A stretch of 64,000 nt of DNA from Lachnospiraceae bacterium (lineage in GTDB: Bacteria; Bacillota; Clostridia; Lachnospirales; Lachnospiraceae), in assembly GCA_024685005.1 (NCBI GenBank), contig JAIKWF010000113.1, positions 1-64,000 on the forward strand. Reading direction: 5' to 3'. The notes beneath the pieces are model-generated. The model had not been told where the DNA came from. It worked only from the letters and a program-made list of their open reading frames with translations, and ran no database searches. Positions within the stretch are counted from its first letter, which is position 1. Each line of letters opens with the position of its first letter. Made by a program: the position numbers and the translations under genes. Of this stretch, positions 16,633 through 25,623 are shown piece by piece.

Positions 16633-17892
16633 ATGAAGAATACAAAGCTTTCTATGGTTTTGCATTATTTGTGGGTTTGTTTTCACTGGACGGTGTTTTC
16701 TGTTTTGACCGGCATAGCCTGCGGCTGTGTTGGCGGGGCCTTCTGCCTGTTTGTGCAGTGGTCCAATGAACTGCGCCGGGACCATCCCAACCTTCTTTTT
16801 ATCCTGCCCCTTGCGGGACTTTTGATTGTAGCCCTTTATAAAATGTTCGGTATTACGGAGGATAAGGGCACGGATCTGATCTTTGATTCTGTCAGGAGCA
16901 AAGAAGAGATCCCTTTTCAGGTGATCTTTGTCAGTTTCCTGTCCACAATTTTTACCCATCTTTTCGGCGGGTCTGCCGGAAGAGTGGGCGTGGCCATGCA
17001 GATGGGAGGAGGCATATCTTCCGTGTTTGCCAAGCGGCTGGGGCTTTCCAAGAAGGATAAAAGTCTTCTGGTGATGTGCGGTATGTCGGGGCTGATCTCG
17101 GCCCTTTTCGGAGCGCCCATCATGGCTACCTTTCTGTCTATGGAAGTGGTAAGCCTTGGCGTGATCTATTACGCCGCACTTTTGCCCTGTCTGATCACGG
17201 CTCTCACATCTTATTTTGTTACCAGACTTTTAGGTCTTGCGCCTATGCATTATCAGCTGGCGCTGATCCCTGCGGTCAATGCCAAAAGTGTTACAAAGGT
17301 TGGGGTGCTGGCTTTGGGATGTGCCCTTGTCAGCATGCTTTTTTGTGCCTTTATGGTACTCTGGGGCCGGTTGATGAAAAAGTATATCAAAAATCAGTAT
17401 GTCCGGGTGGCTTTGGGCGCCGGCATTATCATTCTTTTAAGCTTGCTTGTGGGAAATCAGAGCTATAACGGTTCCTCTGCTTCTCTTTTGGATGCGGCCC
17501 TTCTCTACGGGCAGGCCCATCCATGGGATTTCCTTTTGAAGATCCTGTTTACCGGCATTACGCTGCAGTCGGGATACAAGGGAGGCGCGGTATTTCCGGC
17601 GCTGATCATCGGAGCTACCTTTGGCTGCGCTGTGGGCCCTTTGCTGGGACTTCCTGCCACCTTTGCTGCGGCAGTTGGCATGATCGCGGTATTTTGCGGC
17701 GCGGTAAACTGCCCCATAGCCAGTATCTGTTTTTCGGTGGAAGTTTTTGGCGCGGGTGGCCTGATCCTCTTTGCTCTGGCGGCGGCTGTAAGCTTTGTAT
17801 TCAGCGGGTATCTGACCGTTTTTCCGGGACAGGATTTTGTGTATTCCAAAATCCGTATGGAATACAAGCATTCGGACCTGAGAGAAAAATGA
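16633..17892 (+). CDS. CLC-family chloride/fluoride channel-like protein
   Basis: A 419-residue membrane protein with about ten hydrophobic helices and ribosome binding site AAAGGGGGA. CLC signatures are present: FGGSAGRVGVAMQMGG (residues 111-126), AGLISALFGAP-like helix with LFGAPIMATFLSMEV, and GYKGGAVFPALIIGATFG. The usual GREGP motif has become GRVGV, so the gating glutamate is V118; in CLC antiporters this residue couples proton and anion movement. The GYKGG segment resembles the GFKGG of fluoride-exporting CLC-F proteins. It may be an uncoupled anion channel. It follows the glycerophosphodiesterase by 30 bases and ends at a shared terminator. Confidence 0.85.
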   Translation: MKNTKLSMVLHYLWVCFHWTVFSVLTGIACGCVGGAFCLFVQWSNELRRDHPNLLFILPLAGLLIVALYKMFGITEDKGTDLIFDSVRSKEEIPFQVIFVSFLSTIFTHLFGGSAGRVGVAMQMGGGISSVFAKRLGLSKKDKSLLVMCGMSGLISALFGAPIMATFLSMEVVSLGVIYYAALLPCLITALTSYFVTRLLGLAPMHYQLALIPAVNAKSVTKVGVLALGCALVSMLFCAFMVLWGRLMKKYIKNQYVRVALGAGIIILLSLLVGNQSYNGSSASLLDAALLYGQAHPWDFLLKILFTGITLQSGYKGGAVFPALIIGATFGCAVGPLLGLPATFAAAVGMIAVFCGAVNCPIASICFSVEVFGAGGLILFALAAAVSFVFSGYLTVFPGQDFVYSKIRMEYKHSDLREK

Positions 17893-17946
17893 GACCCCGC
17901 CTGTGGCGATCTGCTCTGTGATAATATGATATGACGATGAATTAAA

Positions 17947-17979
17947 AAAGCCCTGCCGGTTTTGCTCCGGCAGGGCTTT
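17947..17979. terminator. Bidirectional terminator between the CLC gene and carB
   Basis: Perfect 13-bp stem (17947-17959 with 17967-17979), 7-base loop, T-rich tails on both strands (TTTGGTTCTTT on plus, CTTTTTTAAT on minus). It serves the convergent CLC and carB genes. Confidence 0.95.
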
Positions 17980-18030
17980 GGTTCTTTATTCTGTATCGAA
18001 TGCTTTTCGCGGGCAGAAACGGTGAGCGGA

Positions 18031-21000
18031 TCAGATCTCTTCGATCTTCTCATGCCACTCCTGCAGGGAGTGAAGCTCGCCGACGCTGCGCTTGTTGACA
18101 TGATCGATACCCTCTGCTGCGGCACGTGCTGCGGCGATCGTGGTGATGTAAGGGATCTTGTTCTTGATGGCTGCCTTACGCAGGTAGCTGTCATCGTGGG
18201 TGGATTCTTTTCCTACGGGAGAGTTGATGATCAGATTGATCTCGCCGTTGGAAATATGATCTAAGATATTAGGTCTGCCTTCGTAAAGCTTCTTAACCTT
18301 CTCAGCCTTGATGCCGTTTTCCACAAGAAGATCACAGGTGGTTCCGGTAGCAAGGATCTTAAAGCCGTTATCCTCAAGGATTTTAGCAACTTCCACGGAT
18401 TCGGGTTTATCCTGTCTGTTGACAGAGATCAGAACGGTTCCGGAAAGCGGAAGCTCTGCCTTGGCTGCTTCTTCTGCCTTGAAAAAAGCACCGCCGGCGG
18501 ACATGGACAGTCCGAGAACTTCTCCGGTGGAACGCATTTCGGGTCCGAGGATGGGATCTACCTCCGGGAACATGTTGAAGGGGAAGACAGCTTCCTTTAC
18601 GCCGTAATAAGGGATCTTGCGTTCCTTCAGTTCGGGTACCGGAGATTTCCTTCCGGTCAGCTCGCCTGTGATGATATCGGTGGCGATGGGCACCATACGG
18701 ATGCCGCAGACCTTGGAAACCAGAGGCACGGTACGGGAAGCCCTAGGATTAGCCTCCAATACGTAAACCGTATCGCCTTCGATGGCATATTGCATATTCA
18801 TAAGACCTACTACATGCATTTCCTCTGCGATCTTCCGGGTGTACTCGCGGATGGTCTTTAAATGCTCTTCGGAAATATGCTTGGAAGGCAGGATACATGC
18901 GGAGTCACCGGAGTGGATACCGGCCAGCTCGATATGCTCCATGACAGCGGGAACAAAAGCATGGGTTCCATCGCTGATGGCATCTGCCTCACACTCTGTT
19001 GCATGCTGCAGGAAACGGTCGATGAGGATGGGTCTGTCGGGAGTTACGCCTACGGCAGCCTTCATATAGCCTGTCATGCTTTCATCATCGAAGACAACTT
19101 CCATGCCGCGGCCGCCCAAAACGTAGGAAGGACGAACCATAACGGGATAGCCGATCTGATTTGCAATGGTGATGGCTTCTTCCACGGTGGTTGCCATGCC
19201 TGCTTCCGGCATGGGGATTCCCAGCTTGTCCATAACGGCTCTGAACTGGTCTCTGTCCTCTGCCAGGTCGATGACAGCAGGAGAGGTACCCAGGATCTTT
19301 ACGCCGTTGGCTTCCAGTTCGGAAGCAAGGTTCAAAGGTGTCTGGCCGCCGAACTGGGCGATGACACCTACGGGCTTTTCTTTTTCATAGATACTCAGCA
19401 CATCTTCGGCGGTAAGGGGCTCGAAGTAGAGCTTGTCGGAAGTATCATAGTCAGTGGAAACGGTCTCGGGATTGCAGTTTACGATGATGGTCTCGAAACC
19501 GAGTTTCTTCAGAGACTGGGCTGCATGTACGCAGCAGTAGTCAAACTCGATACCCTGACCGATCCTGTTGGGACCGCCGCCCAGGATCATGATCTTCTTT
19601 TTATCTTCCTTCACTTCGTTGTGATCTTCTCCGATGTAAGTGGAGTAGTAATAGGAAGAATCTTCGGTACCGCTTACATGTACGCCGTCCCAATGCTGTA
19701 CAAGACCGATCTGATTGCGGTGTGCGCGGATATCTGCTTCGGATACTTCCAGGATCTGGGCAAGATACTTATCGGCAAAACCGTCTTTCTTTGCCCGGAT
19801 CAGGGCCTCGTCATCAGGCACTTTTCCTTTGTATTCGGATACCAGAGCTTCTTCTTCGTCTACTAATTCTTTCATCTGCTCCAGGAACCATTTTTTTACC
19901 TTGGTGATCTCATGGATCTCATCTACGGTAGCGCCCTTGCGGATGGCTTCATACATAATGAAATGGCGCTCGCTGGAGGGTGTGATCAGAAGACGCATCA
20001 GCTCTTCTTTGGACATATCGTTGTAAGCTTTTACATGGCCCAGTCCGTAGCGGCTCTTTTCCAGGGAACGGATGGCTTTCTGGAATGCTTCCTTATAATT
20101 CTTACCGATACTCATTACCTCGCCTACGGCGCGCATCTGGGTACCTAACTTATCATCTACGCCTTTGAATTTTTCAAAAGCCCAACGGGCGAATTTGATC
20201 ACCACATAATCTCCGTCGGGTTTATATTTGTCAAGTGTGCCGTATTTACCGCAGGGGATCTCGGCAAGGGTCAGTCCGCTGGCCAGTTTTGCGGAAACCA
20301 AAGCGATGGGGAAACCGGTGGCTTTGGAAGCAAGAGCGGAAGAGCGGGATGTACGGGGGTTGATCTCGATGACCACGATCCTGTCGGAAACGGGATCATG
20401 GGCAAACTGTACATTGGTTCCGCCGATAACCTGAATGGATTCCACGATCTTGTATGCCTGCTCCTGCAGACGATCCTGCACCTCCTGAGAGATGGTGAGC
20501 ATGGGAGCGGAGCAGAAGGAATCTCCGGTGTGGATTCCCATGGGGTCGATGTTTTCGATAAAGCAGACGGTGATCATGTTGCCTTCTTTGTCACGTACTA
20601 CTTCAAGCTCAAGCTCTTCCCAGCCGGTAACGGATTCTTCTACCAGAACCTGTCCCACCAGGGAGGCCTGGAGACCTCTTGCGCAGACGGTGGAAAGCTC
20701 TTCCTTGTTATACACAAGTCCGCCGCCGGCACCGCCCATGGTGTAAGCCGGACGCAGAACTACGGGGTAACCCAGCTTGTCTGCAATGGCAAGGGCTTCA
20801 TCTACGGAGTAGGCAACTTCGCTTCTTGCTACCTCGATGCCTAGCTTTGACATGGTGTTCTTAAATTCGATTCGGTCTTCGCCGCGTTCAATGGCATCGA
20901 TCTGTACGCCGATGACCTGAACATTGTATTTTTCCAGGATACCTTTGCTTGCCAGCTCAGCTGCCAGATTCAGTCCGGACTGGCCGCCTAAGTTGGGAAG

Positions 21001-21258
21001 CAACGCATCAGGGCGCTCCTTTGCGATGATGGCCTCAAGCCGGTTTACGTTCAGGGGCTCGATATAGGTCACATCCGCCATCTCGGGATCGGTCATGATG
21101 GTGGCCGGATTGGAATTCACCAGTACGATCTCGTAACCGAGGCTTCGCAGTGCCTTACATGCCTGTGTACCGGAATAATCGAATTCGCAGGCCTGGCCGA
21201 TGACGATCGGGCCGGATCCGATGATCAGGACTTTTTTAATGTCAGTTCTCTTTCCCAT
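18031..21258 (-). CDS. carB: Carbamoyl phosphate synthase large subunit
   Basis: A 1075-residue protein of full family length. Two ATP-grasp halves are visible: the first begins KVLIIGSGPIVIGQACEFDY, the second at about residue 555 begins KIMILGGGPNRIGQGIEFDY; each has its own RPSYVLGGRG or RPAYTMGGAGGG phosphate loop. The last 140 residues form the MGS-like allosteric domain. CarB makes carbamoyl phosphate from bicarbonate, ammonia (channelled from glutamine by CarA) and two ATP for pyrimidine and arginine synthesis. No carA or pyr gene adjoins it here. The ribosome binding site AAAAGGAGGAACC lies just before the ATG on the minus strand. Confidence 0.97.
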   Translation of the reverse strand: MGKRTDIKKVLIIGSGPIVIGQACEFDYSGTQACKALRSLGYEIVLVNSNPATIMTDPEMADVTYIEPLNVNRLEAIIAKERPDALLPNLGGQSGLNLAAELASKGILEKYNVQVIGVQIDAIERGEDRIEFKNTMSKLGIEVARSEVAYSVDEALAIADKLGYPVVLRPAYTMGGAGGGLVYNKEELSTVCARGLQASLVGQVLVEESVTGWEELELEVVRDKEGNMITVCFIENIDPMGIHTGDSFCSAPMLTISQEVQDRLQEQAYKIVESIQVIGGTNVQFAHDPVSDRIVVIEINPRTSRSSALASKATGFPIALVSAKLASGLTLAEIPCGKYGTLDKYKPDGDYVVIKFARWAFEKFKGVDDKLGTQMRAVGEVMSIGKNYKEAFQKAIRSLEKSRYGLGHVKAYNDMSKEELMRLLITPSSERHFIMYEAIRKGATVDEIHEITKVKKWFLEQMKELVDEEEALVSEYKGKVPDDEALIRAKKDGFADKYLAQILEVSEADIRAHRNQIGLVQHWDGVHVSGTEDSSYYYSTYIGEDHNEVKEDKKKIMILGGGPNRIGQGIEFDYCCVHAAQSLKKLGFETIIVNCNPETVSTDYDTSDKLYFEPLTAEDVLSIYEKEKPVGVIAQFGGQTPLNLASELEANGVKILGTSPAVIDLAEDRDQFRAVMDKLGIPMPEAGMATTVEEAITIANQIGYPVMVRPSYVLGGRGMEVVFDDESMTGYMKAAVGVTPDRPILIDRFLQHATECEADAISDGTHAFVPAVMEHIELAGIHSGDSACILPSKHISEEHLKTIREYTRKIAEEMHVVGLMNMQYAIEGDTVYVLEANPRASRTVPLVSKVCGIRMVPIATDIITGELTGRKSPVPELKERKIPYYGVKEAVFPFNMFPEVDPILGPEMRSTGEVLGLSMSAGGAFFKAEEAAKAELPLSGTVLISVNRQDKPESVEVAKILEDNGFKILATGTTCDLLVENGIKAEKVKKLYEGRPNILDHISNGEINLIINSPVGKESTHDDSYLRKAAIKNKIPYITTIAAARAAAEGIDHVNKRSVGELHSLQEWHEKIEEI

Positions 21259-21394
21259 CTGCTTTGGTTCCTCCTTTTTTGCATACGACAGTATTGTTGC
21301 TTTCTATAGATTCGGCGGCCGGAAAAGGCTGCCGCAACCTCACATTTTCAGGGGCCGGACGGGGTAACCCGTATTTTTGCCCGCAACTCAAATT

Positions 21395-21403
21395 AGTATA
21401 GCA
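21395..21403 (-). promoter_or_regulatory. Probable extended -10 promoter of carB
   Basis: On the minus strand, TGCTATACT (complement of 21395-21403) forms an extended -10 element about 140 bases before carB. No good -35 is seen. Confidence 0.5.
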
Positions 21404-21475
21404 CAGTTTTTTGAATTCTTCCACGAGAAATTTCATTTAATAGGAAAAGATTTTTACGGGAAACGTTACATGCCC

Positions 21476-21504
21476 TTGTTAGATTGAAAAAAGAGTGATA
21501 TACT
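21476..21504 (+). promoter_or_regulatory. Promoter of the hybrid histidine kinase gene
   Basis: TTGTTA at 21476-21481, 17-base spacer, TATACT at 21499-21504; about 120 bases before the start codon. Confidence 0.7.
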
Positions 21505-21626
21505 ATATCTTGTATTGGCATGTGATGATTTTCGGGGATATAGGGTAGGGTCCTTCGAAAAAACAGGGAGGTTTCACAGGCCGGAGCGGGTATCAATATG
21601 TAATCAGAAACGGAGGGAAACTGACA

Positions 21627-23678
21627 ATGGGTTATGTAATTGCGGTTGTTTTCGGAGTGGCAGCTGCTGTGTTTGGGTTTCTGTTGTGGAAGGAGAAAAA
21701 TGACAATGCTGCGAAGCAAAAAGCCCGGGAAGCTGAGGATCGGGTAAAATCCACAACAAAGGGTGTGTTGGACCGGAGTGGTGTAGGCCCCGTACTGGCG
21801 GTGGCAAATGACCAGAGTGTCCTGTTTTACAACCGGGATTTCGTGGAACTGTTCCCGGATGTGGTAAATGCCAGCAATATCAGAGCTTATCCCGAGATGG
21901 AGCGGCTCTTTAAGGATGAGGAATATGTTTCCGAGATCCTTTCCAAAATCTATGAGGTGAGACAGGAGTCCATCGAGGATGTGAACGTATCCGGTAAATT
22001 TGTATGGCTCGTGGACATCACCGAACATTACAAGACAAATAAGAGACTGCGTGAGCTGAAGGAAATGGCTGATGCCGCCAACAAGGCAAAATCCAATTTC
22101 CTGGCCAATATGTCTCATGAGATCCGTACTCCTATCAACACGGTACTGGGTATGGACGAGATCATCTTAAGAGAAGCTACGGAAGTTTCCATCAAGGGAT
22201 ATGCCGAGAACATCAGGGAAGCGGCATCCACCCTTCTTTCCATCGTCAACGACCTTTTGGACTTTTCCAAGATCGAGAGCGGGAAAATGGAGATCCTGCC
22301 TGCGGAATATGAGATTGCCAATGCTTTGAACGAAGTCATTAACATGATCGAGATCAAGGCGGTGAACAAGAAGCTGGAATTCAAGACCATCATCGCAGAG
22401 GATATCCCTTACCTTCTGTTTGGCGACGATGTCCGGTTTAAACAGATCATCATTAATCTTTTGACCAATGCGGTAAAATATACGGAAGACGGAAGCGTGA
22501 TCTTGAAGGTGGACTGGAAGGAAGCGGGAGATTCCTCCATCTATCTGATCGTTTCCATTACGGATACCGGTATCGGTATCAAACCGGAAGACATCGAAAA
22601 ACTCTTTGTTTCCTTCGAACGCATCGAGGAAAAGAGAAACCGGAACATCGAAGGCACAGGCCTCGGACTTTCCATCACCCGGCAGCTGCTTGAGCTGATG
22701 GGCTCCGAGCTGAATGTGCGAAGCGAATACGGCGTGGGCTCCACCTTCTCCTTCACCCTGAAACAGGGCATAAGAGACAGGAAGCCTGTGGGACGTTTCC
22801 GTGAGAAATATGCTTACAGCAATGAGAAGGTGAAGAAATACAGGACCACTTTTGTGGCTCCGGATGCAAAGATCCTGGTAGTGGATGACAATGCCATGAA
22901 CCTTTCCGTGGTGGAAGGACTTTTGAAGAATACCAAACTGCAGATCGATTGCGCAAGCAGCGGCGAGGCGGCTTTGGAGATGGCCAAGGATCTGAAGTAC
23001 GATATCATCTTTATGGATCACATGATGCCTTACATGGACGGTATCGAGACCCTTCGGAACTTAAAGCAGATGACCAATTCCCCCAACAGGGATACACCGG
23101 TCATCGTCCTGACTGCCAATGCGGTTTCCGGCGCCAAGGAGATGTATCTGGAGGAAGGCTTTGTGGACTACATGTCCAAGCCCATTCAGGGTAAGCGTCT
23201 GGAAGAAAAGATCGTACAATATCTGCCGGAAGACAAATATGTAATGATCGAATACGACGATATGGAGAAAAAGCTTTATCAGAATCTCTGGAAGAGTATC
23301 GCCGATGAGATCGAGAAGGAATACAAATTCAAATGTCTTCATATCCCTACCGCCGTTGAGGCTGCGGAGGGTGATAAAGATACGGTGACCTTCCTCTTAT
23401 CCTCCTTCAGGGACAACGAGGAAAAGATCCGGGGAGATATTACCAGTTCCTTCGATAATGAGGACTTCCAGAACTATACCGTTTTCGTACATGCCTTAAA
23501 GAGCACCTCCAGGATGATCGGAGCTGTGGACCTTTCCAAGATGGCAGAGGAGCTTGAAAAGGCAGGTAAGGAAGACCGGATCGATTACATCAAGACCAAG
23601 CACGGCGTGCTGATGAAGACCTACGATGATGTGATCGCGGAAGTAAAGGATTATCTTTCCAAGGTTCAGGCGCAATAA
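21627..23678 (+). CDS. Hybrid sensor histidine kinase with receiver and HPt domains
   Basis: A 683-residue membrane-anchored phosphorelay protein. One N-terminal membrane helix (2-21) is followed by a short PAS-like region (about 50-135), a HisKA domain with H164 in NMSHEIRTPIN, an HATPase domain (NLLTNAVKYT N-box, DTGIGI, GTGLGLS), a receiver domain with acceptor D464 in FMDHMMPYMDG, and a C-terminal HPt domain with H622 in HALKSTSRMIG. The full internal relay H-D-H is present, but no output domain, so a separate response regulator must exist elsewhere. The sensed signal is unknown; the small input region argues for an internal or membrane signal. Start ATG follows GGAGGGAAACTGACA. It is closely similar in layout to the kinase at 60472-62928. 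Confidence 0.92.
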   Translation: MGYVIAVVFGVAAAVFGFLLWKEKNDNAAKQKAREAEDRVKSTTKGVLDRSGVGPVLAVANDQSVLFYNRDFVELFPDVVNASNIRAYPEMERLFKDEEYVSEILSKIYEVRQESIEDVNVSGKFVWLVDITEHYKTNKRLRELKEMADAANKAKSNFLANMSHEIRTPINTVLGMDEIILREATEVSIKGYAENIREAASTLLSIVNDLLDFSKIESGKMEILPAEYEIANALNEVINMIEIKAVNKKLEFKTIIAEDIPYLLFGDDVRFKQIIINLLTNAVKYTEDGSVILKVDWKEAGDSSIYLIVSITDTGIGIKPEDIEKLFVSFERIEEKRNRNIEGTGLGLSITRQLLELMGSELNVRSEYGVGSTFSFTLKQGIRDRKPVGRFREKYAYSNEKVKKYRTTFVAPDAKILVVDDNAMNLSVVEGLLKNTKLQIDCASSGEAALEMAKDLKYDIIFMDHMMPYMDGIETLRNLKQMTNSPNRDTPVIVLTANAVSGAKEMYLEEGFVDYMSKPIQGKRLEEKIVQYLPEDKYVMIEYDDMEKKLYQNLWKSIADEIEKEYKFKCLHIPTAVEAAEGDKDTVTFLLSSFRDNEEKIRGDITSSFDNEDFQNYTVFVHALKSTSRMIGAVDLSKMAEELEKAGKEDRIDYIKTKHGVLMKTYDDVIAEVKDYLSKVQAQ

Positions 23679-23691
23679 AACAAATACAAAC

Positions 23692-23725
23692 GCCATCCGG
23701 ACACCTGGCTTCGGATGGCGCTTTT
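23692..23725 (+). terminator. Rho-independent terminator after the hybrid kinase
   Basis: Perfect 9-bp stem (23692-23700 with 23713-23721), 12-base loop and CTTTTG tail, 14 bases after the kinase stop. Confidence 0.8.
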
Positions 23726-23759
23726 GTGTGTGACGGAAACTGAGTGATAGGAAGCTGCT

Positions 23760-25604
23760 ATGGCAGAGATGCAAAATAAAAACGGAAACAAAAATCCCGG
23801 TTGGGATGTGCCGGTAAGATGGGTCCTCCGCCGGAAAAATGAAGGCATAGAGGAGCTGTCCGAGGCCCTTTCCATTGACAGGGTGGCTGTCCGGGTGATG
23901 AAAAACAGAGGATTGGAAACACGGGAGCAGATGGAGACTTTTTTGGCCTGCGACCTGTCTAAGACCCCCGAGCCGGCTCTTTTACCGGATGGAAAAAAAG
24001 CGGCCGCGATCCTTTCTGAGGCCTTTCAAAGGAAGGCAAAGATCCGGATCATCGGTGACTACGATGTGGACGGTATCAGCGCATCTTATGTGCTTTATAA
24101 GAGTTTTTCCTGCCTTCATCCCCGGGGGGAAGAAGGGGTTTCTGTCAGGATTCCGGACCGGCTCTCTGACGGGTATGGGCTGAATGAAAGACTGATCCGG
24201 GAAGCAGCACAGGATGGCATGGATCTGCTTGTCACCTGTGATAACGGTATCGCAGCAGCGCAGGAGATCGCCCTGGCAAAGGAGCTGGGGATGCAGGTTA
24301 TCGTGACGGACCATCATGAGGTGCCTTACAGCGACGCTGCGGACGGAGGAGAGAAGAAAAATCAGATCCTGCCGCCGGCGGATGCGGTGGTGGATCCGAA
24401 GCGGGCAGACAGTCTGTATCCGCAAAAGGAGATCTGCGGGGCAGTGGTGGCCATGAAGCTGTGTATGCTGCTATTTGACATTACCCCGAAGGATCTGGCC
24501 CGGGCCGCCGCAGGGGAAAAAACAGATCCTGCCGGTAGACTGTTTGCAGAGCTTTTGGAAATCTGCGGTCTGGCAACGGTCTGCGATGTAATGGATCTTA
24601 CGGGAGAAAACCGTACCATTGTAAAATGGGGGCTGTATTTGATGGAGCAGACCCGGAACGCGGGACTGCGTGCACTGTTGGCAGAGAAGGAGCTGCAGGG
24701 GAAGAAACTGAGCTGTTTTCATATGGGCTTTGTCATCGGTCCCTGCCTGAATGCTTCCGGAAGGCTGGACACCGCCATGTTGGGATTTTCCCTGCTCTGC
24801 AGCAAGGATCCCGCGGAGGCAGCCGGGCTGGCCGGACAGCTTTCCAAGCTGAATGAAGAACGAAAGGATCTTACTGCTGCAGCTGTGGATGCTGCGGACC
24901 GGATGCTTCTGGAGATGCAGGATCCGTGCAGCGTGATCGTTGTTTATCTTCCGGATTGCCATGAGAGCATTGCGGGGATCGTTGCGGGAAGGATCCGGGA
25001 GCGCTATATGCGGCCTGTGTTTGTGGTAACGGATGCGGAGAAAGAGGGCATGCTGAAGGGATCCGGCAGGTCCGTGGAAGCCTATCATATGTACGAAGGG
25101 CTTCACGGCGTGGAAGACCTTTTGACCCAATACGGGGGGCATGCCATGGCGGCGGGCTTTTCCCTGCCAAAGGAGAATCTGGAGGCCTTTACCGGGAGGC
25201 TCAATGAAAACTGCAATCTTACCGTCGATGATCTGGCGGATGAGATCGTGGTGGATGCTGATATGCCTTTTTCTTATATTTCGGAGCAGCTCATCGGAGA
25301 TCTGGAACGTCTGGAACCTTTCGGAAAAGGGAACCCGAGGCCGGTATTCGGTCTGCGGGCCGTGGCGGTGGCATCACCTGTTTCGGTTTTGGGGAAAAAC
25401 AGAAATGTGGCAAAATGCATCCTCTCCGATGGAAAAGGCGGCAGGATACAGGCCATTCGATTCGGTGAGGCGGATGATTTTTACCACGATGCCAATGCAA
25501 CGGGAAGATTGCATATATTATACGAACCGCAGATCAATGAATATAACGGGACTGCTTCATTGCAGGTAAAGATCACGGATTATAAGATCGCGGAGCGGGG
25601 CTGA
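23760..25604 (+). CDS. recJ: Single-stranded-DNA-specific exonuclease RecJ
   Basis: A 614-residue DHH-family nuclease that degrades single-stranded DNA 5' to 3' in recombination and mismatch repair. Metal-binding motifs are visible: IIGDYDVDGISASYV (motif I), TCDNG (II), VTDHHEV (III, the DHH), and a DHHA1 domain with GGHAMAAGFS; the C-terminal OB-like domain includes LEPFGKGNPRPVF. A low-conservation insertion sits between the DHH and motif IV regions. It opens the long co-directional gene run and is 19 bases before murE. The start ATG is preceded by a modest AGGAAG. Confidence 0.93.
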   Translation: MAEMQNKNGNKNPGWDVPVRWVLRRKNEGIEELSEALSIDRVAVRVMKNRGLETREQMETFLACDLSKTPEPALLPDGKKAAAILSEAFQRKAKIRIIGDYDVDGISASYVLYKSFSCLHPRGEEGVSVRIPDRLSDGYGLNERLIREAAQDGMDLLVTCDNGIAAAQEIALAKELGMQVIVTDHHEVPYSDAADGGEKKNQILPPADAVVDPKRADSLYPQKEICGAVVAMKLCMLLFDITPKDLARAAAGEKTDPAGRLFAELLEICGLATVCDVMDLTGENRTIVKWGLYLMEQTRNAGLRALLAEKELQGKKLSCFHMGFVIGPCLNASGRLDTAMLGFSLLCSKDPAEAAGLAGQLSKLNEERKDLTAAAVDAADRMLLEMQDPCSVIVVYLPDCHESIAGIVAGRIRERYMRPVFVVTDAEKEGMLKGSGRSVEAYHMYEGLHGVEDLLTQYGGHAMAAGFSLPKENLEAFTGRLNENCNLTVDDLADEIVVDADMPFSYISEQLIGDLERLEPFGKGNPRPVFGLRAVAVASPVSVLGKNRNVAKCILSDGKGGRIQAIRFGEADDFYHDANATGRLHILYEPQINEYNGTASLQVKITDYKIAERG

Positions 25605-25623
25605 AAAGCCGGAAAGGAAAACT

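Larger units (their letters stand above)
21259..21626. other. Divergent intergenic region between carB and the hybrid kinase
   Basis: 368 bases without a gene. It holds one promoter for each flanking gene, a small hairpin in the carB leader (14-base palindrome ACGGGGTAACCCGT at 21359-21372) and a 122-base leader before the kinase with no riboswitch that I can recognise. I looked for a PyrR-binding attenuator before carB and do not see its conserved motif. Confidence 0.6.

Noticed and set aside
18862..19866. 334-codon plus-strand ORF inside carB
   Set aside because: Antisense shadow of the CarB ATP-grasp domains.
21259..21420. PyrR-type attenuator before carB
   Set aside because: Only a short palindrome is present; the conserved PyrR binding loop and a T-tract terminator are missing.
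21505..21626. Possible c-di-GMP or other riboswitch in the kinase leader
   Set aside because: I compared it with the GEMM-type conserved bases and found no match, and no terminator-like hairpin is seen.
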